A stretch of 64,000 nucleotides of DNA from Megalobrama amblycephala (taxonomy: Eukaryota; Chordata; Actinopteri; Cypriniformes; Xenocyprididae): contig NC_063051.1 of assembly GCF_018812025.1 (NCBI RefSeq), positions 4,961,896 through 5,025,895 of the forward strand. The letters are read 5' to 3'. The translations under genes were made by a program, and so were the position numbers. Positions 12,516 through 22,904 of the stretch are shown here, piece by piece (position 1 is the stretch's first letter; each line of letters opens with the position of its first letter). A model generated the notes under the pieces. It saw only the letters and a program-made list of their open reading frames with translations. It had not been told where the DNA came from and did no database searches.

Positions 12516-13149
12516 TGGTATATTCGACATATAGGCTAAAGAGAGATAGGCTAAAGTTGTTCTATAGTGTTGGCATGAACAATCTTGGAGAGACAGACAG
12601 AGACAGGGAAAGAAATGACTTTGTGGAATGCTGCAATTTCTCAGGTTTTGGAGTGAAAAGAATGTGGTTGAATACACAGATTCAGATCTGTGTAGGAAAT
12701 GGAAGCATGTCTGAACAGAAGTAGGAAGAAGCATCTAGCCAATAAGTACATGGTTTGAGTGTCACTCCCCAATAGCTGCAGGGTCTGACCTATAATGATA
12801 TAATTTATATGCTGAATATTACAGACTAACAAACAAAATAAAGCACATGGGAAATGGTTAGCCACAGGGTGATGTTCTGGAATTACATGCTGTTTACTTA
12901 AGGAGGTATCAGAAGATTTGCAAAAAAAGCCCAGAAGCAACAGTTAGCATTTAGTTTTGACCAAATGTATTTTACTTTAGTCTTACAGATTTAAGAAATG
13001 TATGACATCCAATACAAATCAAATGTATGTCAGGGGAGTTTTCTGTACATAGTGATGTGAAGTTTATTACATTTTAGAGCTGATAATTGTGTATTTATTT
13101 TCCAGTGTTTCATGAATTTTACTGTTGAAATGATCTGTTTAAATTAATT
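12510..13149. other. Noncoding stretch, no feature recognised
   Basis: A+T-rich sequence. Competing short frames on both strands near 12510-12940 show no family resemblance. Confidence 0.45.
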
Positions 13150-13220
13150 ATTATATTAATAATTAATTATGTTAAATTTAACAAATATACTTTATGTATT
13201 TAATGTCACTTTATTAACCA

Positions 13221-13434
13221 CGCTGTAAAAAATTATTTTCATGATTTGTTGTCACGTTTTTTCTTTTGTCAAATCAACTTCAATAATTAATGTGGTTCAG
13301 ATAACATAATATTTTGAGTTTCTGTTTTATTATACCAATCGCCTTCTTTGTATTAACTCAAATTTTTAATTTCAATGAACTCAAAATTAAGGCAACTTTT
13401 TTTTAAGTTAACCCACAAATCTTTTTTTACAGTG
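13221..13434. mobile_element. Short CACTG-ended element (EnSpm-like MITE), nested
   Basis: A 214-bp insert with termini CGCTGTAAAAAATTA and ATCTTTTTTTACAGTG, an inverted CACTGTAAAAAA repeat with one base change at the left. Both sides carry CA (13219-13220, 13435-13436), fitting a 2-bp duplication. Comparison with the uninterrupted copy near 56330 shows the insertion point. The EnSpm/CACTA assignment rests on the CACTG ends and the short duplication. Confidence 0.7.
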
Positions 13435-13483
13435 CAGTGTCTTTGACCTTCTGCTGACCTTCGATGATCCAATTCAACCATAC

Positions 13484-13827
13484 TAGGGATGGGCAATATA
13501 TCGCATGCGATTCTCACGCGCATTTCGTCAGTAAAGCCGGTTCCCTTATTACCGCTAAATCGCCATCACCTGCTTTCAAATGGAGCGCCATTTAACAGAC
13601 AGAGCCGTAGTTCACTGATAAGCCACGCAAATATCGCGTTCATTATCGAAGGCGATTCATCTGCGATATGAACGCGATATTTGCGTGGCTTATCAGTGAA
13701 CTACGGCTCTGTCTGTTAAATGGCGCTCCATTTGAAAGCAGGTGATGGCGATTTAGCGGTAATCAGGGAACCGGCTTTACTGACGAAATGCGCGTGAGAA
13801 TCGCATGCGATATATTGCCCATCCCTA
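13484..13827. mobile_element. Near-perfect palindromic hAT-type MITE with 8-bp duplication
   Basis: The whole 344 bp folds back on itself. The left arm 13484-13643 is almost exactly complementary to the right arm 13668-13827, starting TAGGGATGGGCAATATATCG. I see one substitution between the arms (TTATTACC versus TGATTACC) and a one-base bulge next to the loop. The perfect 8-bp duplication AACCATAC lies at 13476-13483 and 13828-13835, the hAT superfamily hallmark, as is the TAGGGATG terminus. The 60-codon frame inside is a by-product. High arm identity points to a recent insertion or to arm conversion. Confidence 0.92.
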
Positions 13828-14116
13828 AACCATACTAATAAGCAAAAATTACTTTCGATAAACATCATATTTGTGTTTATTTATTGCTCAAATAAGTGTT
13901 GAACTACTTCCGCGTCCTATTCTTCTGCGATCAAGAATGGCAACAAGCTGAAAGGTTTGCTGCGCCCTCTACTGTACTGGAGTGAATTTGCATTTCCTTC
14001 AGCCTGAGGCTTATTTATTTCACTTTTCAAAATTAAGTAATGCAATTAGATACATTTTTAGAAAGTAATTCAATATTGTATCGCTTTACTTTTAAAAGTA
14101 ACTTTCCCCAAAACTC

Positions 14117-15408
14117 CTTAGACCTTATGTAGCCCTTTTGTGTTCTGTCTTCTGGTTTATATTTTCACAGCATGAAGGTAAGATCTGACAGATTTATGAA
14201 CGAAGCGCTCATTTTAAAACCTTCCCAGTCTACTGACATTTGTTATGACATCTGCTTCAAACATTACAATGCTCATGATAATTTTCGTTAACTCTACAAT
14301 AAGTGAATCCAATTTTTGTTTGTCATTTTTAATCGATGATAGATACAGTAAATACAGGACAGGAAATCAAAAGCTCATGCATCAACCAAGCCACAGCTCA
14401 AATCAAAGACATTGGTTTTGGTCCCACCTATTGTGTGTGACATCAAAAGATATTTACATATTTGCATTCAAGCTATACATTCTATCAGTATGTGTTACCT
14501 AGGAATGAAACTCATAATCTTGGAGTTGCCAGAGCGTTGCACTGAGCTACATGAACAGATATGTGAAGTTTAGTGGGAGACAGAATAAGTGAGCATAACA
14601 AATAGAGAAAAAACAAGAGTAGGCCTACGTGTAGAGCATATAGTCCTTCCTTAGCACATCCACTCCTGTTTCCTGTAATCAACTCAACACTTGACGCCAC
14701 ATCTCTCCACCTCGCGTCTATCAACATGCATGCATGACTAACTCCAAAGAGATAGCGTTTAAGCCTCACTAAACTGCCGCTCTATTTACCACAGCTAAAC
14801 TCTCTCTCATTCTCTTTCCTCCCTACTTTTCACACCGCACCTACCGTGAATAGACTTCTGCCCCCCACCCCTTCAAATGCAACAAGCGCCTTTGTCTCCC
14901 CAGACACTTAACTGCCACTTTTTTCATAAGTGCTAGAGCACCTCTCCACATGTACAGGTGGAGGGAAAAAAAGCAGAGGGTGGAAAGATATCTTAAAACA
15001 TGACCCCTTAAAAGGATCCGCGTCATCTGGCCTTTTGTGTCGGTTTTGGATGATGGAGACCAGGTGCAGTACATTCATCTATGAGGTGTGTGTGTGTTTG
15101 TGTGTTTGTGCATTGGACCTGGTTGAGATGGGAGATAGAGTGAGGCTTCAGTTTGACCCATGAAATGTTGAATGTCAAGGAAATTGAGTTCTTTCTTTAA
15201 GTTATCAAAAAAGGCAAATGCATAGAGCAAATGATAGACTGAAATGTATCCCAAATTAAAACCTAATATGAAATTTCTGTTGAAAAGTTTAGTATGTTAA
15301 TGAAATGTTTTTGAGTGTTTTTATGCAAAATATTTCTATTTTAAATAAATGCTTTCTTTTGAGATTTCTATTCATCAAATAATTATGAAAAAATGTTACA
15401 ATATTATA
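14117..15408. other. Noncoding stretch, no feature recognised
   Basis: Pyrimidine-rich near 14790-14880 and (GT)-rich near 15085-15115. Open frames at 14512-15163 on both strands overlap each other and have no recognisable domain. Confidence 0.45.
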
Positions 15409-15842
15409 TGTGATCCTGGACCACAAAACCAGTCATAAAGTTTGTATTTGTTTTTTTTTAATTGAGATTTATACATCATCTGAAAGCTGATAAATAAGCT
15501 TTCCATTGATGTATGGTTTGTTAGGATAGGACAATATTTAGCTGAGATGCAACTATTTGAAAATCTGAGGGTGCAAAAAAATTTAAATATTGAGAAAATC
15601 GCCTTTAAAGTTGTCCAAATAAAGTCCTTAGCAATGTATATCCACTCACAAAAATATATTTTTTATATATTTATGGTAGGAAATTTACTAAATATATTCA
15701 TGGAACATGGTCTTTACTTAATATCCTAATGATTTTTGGCATAAAAGCAAAATCAATAATTTTGACCCATACAATGTATTGTTGGTTATTGCTAGAAATA
15801 TACCCCTGCAATTTATGACAGTTTTTGTGGCTCTGGGTCACA
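15409..15842. mobile_element. Inverted-repeat MITE (TGTGATCCTGGACCACAAAAC family)
   Basis: The left end TGTGATCCTGGACCACAAAA and the right end TTTTGTGGCTCTGGGTCACA are inverted relatives of the TGTGACCCTGGACCACAAAA terminus, a very common cyprinid repeat. The interior is A+T-rich and noncoding. A fragment resembling the 27388 repeat in reverse follows at about 15855-15905. Confidence 0.75.
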
Positions 15843-16157
15843 TATTACTTTACATTTACTGCATTTCTTATAAAATAAATGCATCCTTGGTGAGCATAAG
15901 AAACCAGTCTTGATCAGTCATGAATGACTAATGGCATTGATAACTGAATACCTTTGCTTTTTGTGTGAATATGCATTCACACCAATAGGTGTCAGTAGAT
16001 TCAGTGCATATCAACCTTTAGGTATCAATGCAAGTGATTGTTTGACATTGGTCCCAAAATTAAACTGATGTCCTGAATCTTAGCTGGAATGTTCTACTGG
16101 ACAGTTTACTAATGCTTCTGGAATGTGGATTTGAGCTTTTTTTAATGTGTCCTAAAT
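15843..16157. other. Noncoding stretch with a short repeat fragment
   Basis: AAATGCATCCTTGGTGAGC near 15880 is the complement of a motif in the repeats at 27388 and 36003. The rest is unrecognised. Confidence 0.45.
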
Positions 16158-16161
16158 TAAA

Positions 16162-16560
16162 GGTAGGGTAGGTAATTTTCGGAGAGGCTAGCAATAGCGA
16201 GCTAGCTTTGAAAGCAAAATCCCACCCTCCCTTCAGATCGCTCTACAAAGCTATGCCTCCTCCAAAACACATGAACGAGTACAGCAAGGAATGAAAACGC
16301 ATGAATTCGAGTCATGAACCGCTCAGAGAACAACGTCACGGGTTTTCGTCTCTTCCAAAGTTAAGGCGTGAACGCAGCATAAGCTCGTTGTTTTAGTTCA
16401 TGAGGAACTGTAAAAGACGGCTGCTGTTTCAGTTGCGATGCTCGGTGACAACATGAAACGCGCTGATGACGTGTGACGTCTGCGCTAGCATGTGCGTGGA
16501 GGTATGGAAATACATGTGCTGACAGGCAGGTAGGACACTGTATCATACGCTTACTCTGCT
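16162..16560 (+). mobile_element. Partial TTAA-type repeat (AGGTAGGGTAGGTAATTTT end)
   Basis: TTAA followed by AGGTAGGGTAGGTAATTTT and then GAGAGGCTAGCAATAGCGAG matches a dispersed fish repeat as I recall it. No matching right terminus was found, so this is taken as a left-end fragment with an approximate right limit. Confidence 0.45.
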
Positions 16561-19500
16561 TTTAACTGAACATATTTTGACATTTAACCTCAAAATAACA
16601 GTCTAAAACATCAAAGACTATTGCTTGGTGGTGCCAAAAGCTTCGCATATAGTCATGTTTAAGCGGTTACAAATATACACTTGTTTCTGTATGTAGGCTA
16701 CGTGATTAAACTCACAATGTAAAGGGCTGTAATGGATTTGAGGTCAACAGAACAACACCTGTTGAACCCAGAAGAGAGAAAAAGGGAAAGAGAGAGTGTT
16801 CAGTGTATTGCTGCTTTCAACGTTTTTAAGAGCCAGTAAGATAATTCACCCACTGAATTTTATACCAGATTCTCTTTCAAAAAGACCATGGAAAGAAGAC
16901 TGTTTGATTTAATTCGCCTCTCCTTTAAGTATATATTGGCTACAAATGTGTTTTGATAGGCCTCTGGAAGTTAATGAAAATGGGCTGGCATGTTTAGTTT
17001 GGTGGGACAGCCCAGATTGGAGAGTATGAATCTTTTAATCAGCATATGGGTCAACTGAATGTCTATGCTAGGATTGTGTTCTTGGCCAAGACATCTGAAT
17101 GCTTAACCTCAGTCGGATTTATAAGGTGGTTATTACTGGGCTGAGAGTCTGAATCTGTGTGTATTGGTATATTTGTGTATCTGTGGGCTTGTGTGCGTAA
17201 AACCGCTCTCAATAAAAAGAGATGACATATATAATCAATGTGCAAGATTGTTAAATTTAGACGTGTAGAGGATATGGTTAAGCTGACTGAGACATTTGCT
17301 CCTCTGTTGTGTTTCCAAACGTACTATATTTTTTTGTCTCTCATGCCTTAAACATCAGGGCGGATATGTTCTGTACAAAGCTGGTGTAATTTAAAAAGAA
17401 AAATGAGAACAAACAAATGAAGGCGTATACTAAAGCACTATCAGAAATGCTTATTGCCCCTGTCTCATCCAGTTGACATAGAGATGGTAAAAGCCCACTG
17501 GCAAAAGTTGCCTCGGAAATTGCCTGAGCCCTTAACCCAAAACCTTAATAGCTGGGCAACCATTATGTAGGGCAATATTCTTTTAAGCATGATCACAAAA
17601 AGAGCAAACACAGGAATGAGACAGATCAAAACATCTACAGCACTATATCGCCCCCCTCTGGTCAACTGCTCACTGCGCTCCTAGTTCACTTCTAGAATCA
17701 CGTTTGACCTCTCAGCATTTAGACTGTCCCTGGCCGCCGTGTCCACATCCAGGAAACCCCCTTAACAATCTTCCTAACCTCAGCTGAACTGCACTGTACT
17801 GCAGAATCTCTCTGCAACCATCTACTGTATGCGTTCCAGGAGCATTTGGTTTGGACGGGGCTGCATGAGCACATCTGGGACTGGTTTAGCAAATCCCAAG
17901 TCCCCAGACTTTCAGTTTAAATTTTAAAATTCATTTCCACGCTATAAATGAAGGTTAGGTGTGCTTATTTGAGTTGCAGTCTTCAAAATTATACAAGTCC
18001 ATAACTGACCGTTTCCATATTTGTGTGATGAATCTGATTTACAGTTGTACTGTGGCAAACCAGGATAAAATAAATATGGCTTTGCTGATGGAATTAGATT
18101 AGTTTGGTTTGGTTGAGGCTTGCGTGGAATAAAATCAGAATTGAAGATTTGGATCTTGTTCAGTTCATGAGTTGGAATTTAAATAGTATTGGCCATTGAA
18201 CATTATTAGTATTAATGTGTGTGTGTTATTTTATAAAAACACCCCTGGCAATGTGTGGTTTTGGACGATATCAGCATAAATCCGTATCATTTTTTTGGTG
18301 CAAATACATTACAGTAACTTGACATTATCATTGAAGACCAGCAATAATAATTTTCATTTTGATTACACAATAATGGCAATATATGCATGTCAAAGTCAGA
18401 CATGCCTCTTTGCCAGCTGTGATGCCTGGTTACTGGTTTAAACTTGGCCCAGGTTTGTAAAAGAGTTTTGGGTCAGCATACCTTAATAGCTTCAACAACT
18501 GATTGCCAATTAAGTTTAGAATACAATGAACCAATTAGAACCCAGTTTAGGTCAGATAGTTGCTAATGGTGGATATTTTGATGAATCGAAAATGGGAGGC
18601 GTTCATGTGCAACTTTACCTAGGAAACTCATGTTTACGATAATTCTGAAAGCACGTGAAGGCAGCATAACAACATGAAGTGCATTAAATATTACATCAGG
18701 GTTTCCCAGACTGGGGTTTGTGATGGAACTGCAGGGGGTTTGTGAGTTTAATGAAAAGCTATTAATTAAATCATAAAAATGTTAAATTAAAATTAATAAT
18801 TTAAAACAAAACAAAACAAAACAAAACAAAACACTTACTATAAAAGATTAAATGTTTAATTTGTTTACCTGCATGTTATGTGACCATTAACTTAATTTTA
18901 TTATTATGGACAATTTTATTATTGACCTAACCTATTACCTTAAAATCTCAGGGAGTACTTCAAGTAAATACGTTATGTCAAAGAGGTTCAGCTGACAAAA
19001 AAGTTTGGGAATCCCTGCATTGAATGTAAATATGAAATGACATGAATTTGTACATTTTAATGTGTTTGGAAGAAGAAAAAAAAAAACCTTCCAAAGACAG
19101 TAATGCTTGATTAGATGAGTCACTGAGTGACAATTCAAATATTAATTAACGCGTTCACCAGGAGTTATTAGATATGCAATGTTGCAATGTTCAGAAAACA
19201 CTTCTTAAAAGTGAAATGATTTCTGTAAATCCAGTGATCAAATGTTGTGGTTCTCAGTTTACAGTGATCGGCCCATGATTATTGGCTAGTCTGTGTGTTC
19301 AATTAGTACTATTTTAAATATTTTAATATTATAATATTAATTTTAATGTTTATGAAATTAAAATGAATGAAATAAGCATAGGTAAATCATACTGAAAATC
19401 ATATTTTGTATTTTTTTTAGCATTATTATTTGATTTATTAGTATTTTGTATTTTTACACTAGAATTTTTACACTAGAACAAGAATTAGAATTCAAAAGGC

Positions 19501-20084
19501 ATTTTAGTTCAGTTCTGAATGGTTCACAACCCTGTTCCTTGAGTGAATCCCAACCATGCTAACCGCAGTCCAGAGTCATTTATTTCAACCACAAGGGGGC
19601 AGTATAAGAACACCTAATCTGCTTATAAAGGCAGTTTCTTCAGATTTATCTGCTTGTTCCCTGGGAGGGCAATCAGCAGGTTGTCAAATAAGAATCATGC
19701 ATCACTCATCAGGGAGCGCCCTCTCTGTCCTTTCCTTCTGCTAGCAGTTCTGTTCCAGCCTATATCCAGAAGATGATGCTTTGTGCTCAAACACTTTCAT
19801 CTCTTTATTCATCTCTTTATATCAGATTATTACTAATAATTGATTGGTGTATTGTAAGTACAAGTACAAAGTTTGGTCTGATTAAAGTCAGTTTATGTTC
19901 TTAAAGGAATAGTTCACCCAAAAACAAAGAATTTCATAAAGGTTCTTTGTATTAATATGAACAATTCATTGGTGTATGTAATTCCAAAGTAATTTGTGAA
20001 GTAATATTTCCTCAAAATGCAATTTTGCTCCGCCTCTGAAACAACTCATTAAGATATCTTATTTTTAAACACCTCCTCTCCAAA
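16561..20084. other. Long noncoding stretch
   Basis: About 3.5 kb without a gene. It contains an (ACAAA)n tract at 18803-18832 and, at about 19903-19925, the terminus AAAGGAATAGTTCACCCAAAA of a foldback MITE whose partner end is missing. The stretch at 17690-17900 is G+C-richer and non-repetitive, but neither strand gives an exon I can defend. Confidence 0.5.
18803..18832. repeat. (ACAAA)n simple repeat
   Basis: Six consecutive AAAAC/ACAAA pentamers. Confidence 0.93.
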
Positions 20085-20474
20085 TGTAACCCCTTGCACC
20101 GCTCTGAGCGGGATTCAAACCTGTGTTTCCGGCATGGGATATGGACATTCTAACAATGGCGCTAAAGACTGCAGTGCTCTAGTGCACCTCTTGAGGTCAG
20201 AGGAGTGAGGTTTACTCGCACAGCGATTACTAGCTGGCCTCCATTACACACCCCAAAACCTCATTCCCATCCGGGTCATGGCACCAATGTAACGCCTCCA
20301 CTTTTACTTACACCGCTCCGAGCGGGATTCAAACCGCCGTCTCCAGCATGGGAGGCAGACACACTAACAAGGATGCTAAAGACTGCAGCCTCTAGTGTCA
20401 GTCACCAGTGTGCCTCTTGAGGCCAGGGGAGTGAGGTTTACTCACACAGCTCTTACTAGCTGGCCTCCGTTACA

Positions 20475-20512
20475 CCCCCAAAACCTCACTCCCATCCGGG
20501 TCACGGCACCAA
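20475..20512 (-). other. Representative spacer: tRNA-His primer-binding site plus polypurine tract
   Basis: Read on the minus strand, the 38 bp start one base after the LTR end with TGGTGCCGTGACCCGGAT. Its complement, ATCCGGGTCACGGCACCA, agrees with the 3' end of vertebrate tRNA-His (…ATCCGAGTCACGGCA plus CCA) at 17 of 18 positions, as I recall that tRNA. The other half, GGGAGTGAGGTTTTGGGGG, is purine-rich and touches the next LTR. The same arrangement recurs in all twelve spacers with few changes. Confidence 0.75.
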
Positions 20513-20699
20513 TGTAATGCCTCCAGGTTTACTTGCACCACTCCAAGCGGGATTCGAACCGCCGTCTCCAGCATGGGAGACGGACAAGCTAACAAGGACG
20601 CTAAATACTGCAGCCTCTAGCATCAGTCACTAGTGTGGCTCTTGAGGCCAGGGGAGTGAGGTTTACTCACACAGCTCTTACTAGCTGGCCTCCATTACA
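20513..20699 (-). repeat. Representative LTR unit (unit 3) with tRNA-like segment
   Basis: A 187-bp LTR-like unit. Near its end on the minus strand it carries a tRNA-like stretch: a D-arm-like TTAGC...TTGTTAG, then an anticodon-arm-like hairpin (GTCTCC...GGAGAC), then GGTTCGAATCC at 20550-20560, an exact pol III B box. The acceptor arms do not pair and the T stem has mismatches, so it is not a functional tRNA gene. A hairpin GAGGCCAG/CTGGCCTC (20644-20651 with about 20683-20690) lies at the other end. The exact B box is kept in nine of the thirteen units. Confidence 0.72.
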
Positions 20700-22904
20700 C
20701 CCCCCAAAACCTCATTCCCATCCGGGTCACGGCACCAATGTAACAGTTTTACTTACACCGCTCCGAGTGGGATTCGAACCGCCGACTCCAGCATGGGAGG
20801 CAGACACACTAACAAGGATGCTAAAGACAGCAGCCTCTAGTGTCAGTCACCAGTGTGCCTCTTGAGGTCAGGGGTGTGAGGTTCACTCACACAGCTCTTA
20901 CAAGCTGGCCTCCGTTACACCCCCAAAACCTCACTCCCATCCGGGTCACGGCACTAATGTAACGCCTCCAGGTTTACTTACACCACTCTGAGTGGGATTC
21001 GAACCGCCGTCTCCAGCATAGGAGGCAGACACACTAACAAGGATGCTAAAGACTGCAGCCTCTAGCATCAGTCACTAGTGTGGCTCTTGAGGCCAGGGGA
21101 ATGAGGTTTACTCACACAGCTCTTACTAGCTGGCCTCCGTTACACCCCCCAAAACCTCATTCCCATCCGGGTCACGGCACCAATGTAACAGTTTTACTTA
21201 CACCGCTCCGAGCGGGATTCGAACCGCCGACTCCAGCATAGGAGGAAGACACACTAAAAAGGATGCTAAAGACTGCAGCCTCTAGCATCAGTCACTAATG
21301 TGGCTCTTGAGGCCAGGGGAGTGAGGTTTACTCACACAGCTCTTACTAGCTGGCCTCCGTTACACCCCCAAAACCTCACTCCCATCCGGGTCACGGCACT
21401 AATGTAACGCCTCCAGGTTTACTTACACCACTCCGAGTGGGATTCGAACCGCCGTCTCCAGCATGGGAGGTGGACACGCTAACAAGGACGCTAAATACTG
21501 CAGAATCTAGCGTCAGTCACTAGTGTGGCTCTTGAGGCCAGGGGAGTGAGGTTTACTCACACAGCTCTTACTAGCTGGCCTCCATTACACCCCCAAAACC
21601 TCACTCCTATCCGGGTCACGGCACCAATGTAACGCCTCCAGGTTTACTTGCACCACTCTTAGCGGGATTCGAACCGCCGACTCCAGCATAGGAGGCAGAC
21701 ACACTAACAAGGATGCTAAAGACTGCAGCCTCTAGCATCAGTCACTAGTGTGGCTCTTGAGGCCAGGGGAATGAGGTTTACTCACACAGCTCTTACTAGC
21801 TGGCCTCCGTTACACCCCCCAAAACCTCATTCCCATCCGGGTCACGGCACCAATGTAACAGTTTTACTTACACCGCTCCGAGCGGGATTCGAACCGCCGA
21901 CTCCAGCATAGGAGGAAGACACACTAAAAAGGATGCTAAAGACTGCAGCCTCTAGCGTCAGTCACCAGTGTGCCTCTTGAGGTCAGGGGAGTGAGGTTTA
22001 CTCACACAGCTCTTACTAGCTGGCCTCCGTTCCACCCCCAAAACCTCACTCCCATCTGGGTCACGGCACCAATGTAACGCCTCCAGGTTTACTTACACCA
22101 CTCCGAGCGGGATTCGAACTGCCATCTCCAGCATGGGAGGCAGACACGCTAACAAGGACGCTAAATACTGCAGCCTCTAGCATCAGTCACTAGTGTGGCT
22201 CTTGAGGCCAGGGGAGTGAGGTTTACTCACACAGCTCTTACTAGCTGGCCTCCGTTACACCCCCAAAACCTCACTCCCATCCGGGTCACGGCACTAATGT
22301 AACGCCTCCAGGTTTACTTACACCACTCCGAGTGGGATTCGAACCGCCGTCTCCAGCATGGGAGGCGGACACGCTAACAAGGACGCTAAATACTGCAGCC
22401 TCTAGCGTCAGTCACTAGTGTGGCTCTTGAGGCCAGGGGAGTGAGGTTTACTCACACAGCTCTTACTAGCTGGCCTCCGTTACACCCCCCAAAACCTCAT
22501 TCCCATCCGGGTCACGGCACCAATGTAACAGTTTTACTTACACCGCTCCGAGTGGGATTCGAACCGCCGACTCCAGCATAGGAGGCAGACACACTAACAA
22601 GGATGCTAAAGACTGCAGCCTCTAGCGTCAGTCACCAGTGTGCCTCTTGAGGTCAGGGGAGTGAGGTTTACTCACACAGCTCTTACTAGCTGGCCTCCGT
22701 TACACCCCCAAAACCTCACTCCCATCTGGGTCACGGCACCAATGTAACGCCTCCAGGTTTACTTACACCACTCCGAGCGGGATTCGAACTGCCGTCTCCA
22801 GCATGGGAGGCGGACACGCTAACAAGGACGCTAAATACTGCAGCCTCTAGCGTCAGTCACTAGTGTGGCTCTTGAGGCCAGAGGAGTGAGGTTTACTCGC
22901 ACAA

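Larger units (their letters stand above)
13150..14116. mobile_element. Old hAT-type copy (AAAGTAACTTTCCCC end) carrying two nested insertions
   Basis: Once the insertions at 13221-13434 and 13484-13827 are set aside, the flanks align with the intact element at 55955-56740. Shared text includes CACTTTATTAACCA, GATCCAATTCAACCATAC, AAGCAAAAATTACTTT, GCCCTCTACTGTAC and the right terminus TTTTAAAAGTAACTTTCCCC, here ending AAAACTC instead of AACACTG. The left end is eroded beyond recognition before about 13150. This is the oldest layer of a three-element stack. Confidence 0.8.
20085..22904 (-). repeat. Tandem array of a miniature LTR retrotransposon (TRIM-like satellite)
   Basis: Thirteen LTR-like units are arranged head to tail. 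Units start (plus coordinates) at 20085, 20288, 20513, 20739, 20958, 21184, 21403, 21628, 21854, 22073, 22298, 22524 and 22743, giving a period of 219-226 bp. On the minus strand each unit runs TGTAACGG...CGTTACA, 187 bp or 181 bp long. The 38-39-bp spacers begin TTGGTGCCGTGACCCGGAT and end in TTTTGGGGG just before the next TG. The first part matches a primer-binding site for tRNA-His, the second a polypurine tract. No gag or pol remains. Unit 1 is diverged and shorter, and unit 13 is cut off near 22904. It could also be called a 225-bp satellite; the LTR reading is inference from the ordered TG...CA, PBS and PPT signals. Confidence 0.8.

Noticed and set aside
12324..12734. 136-codon minus-strand frame
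   Set aside because: It reads through the (TA)n tract as an IY repeat and through hAT-like DNA; not a gene.
20540..20610. Possible functional tRNA genes on the minus strand of the array
   Set aside because: B box and D-arm-like text are present, but acceptor arms do not pair, the T stem has two mismatches and the anticodon loop is not canonical.
20205..20865. Two similar plus-strand frames that could suggest a duplicated small gene
   Set aside because: Both are the same frame read through successive tandem-array units on the antisense strand; conservation comes from the repeat, not from coding.
20085..22904. CRISPR-like array
   Set aside because: The units are ~225 bp and near-identical throughout with no variable spacers; the organism is a vertebrate.
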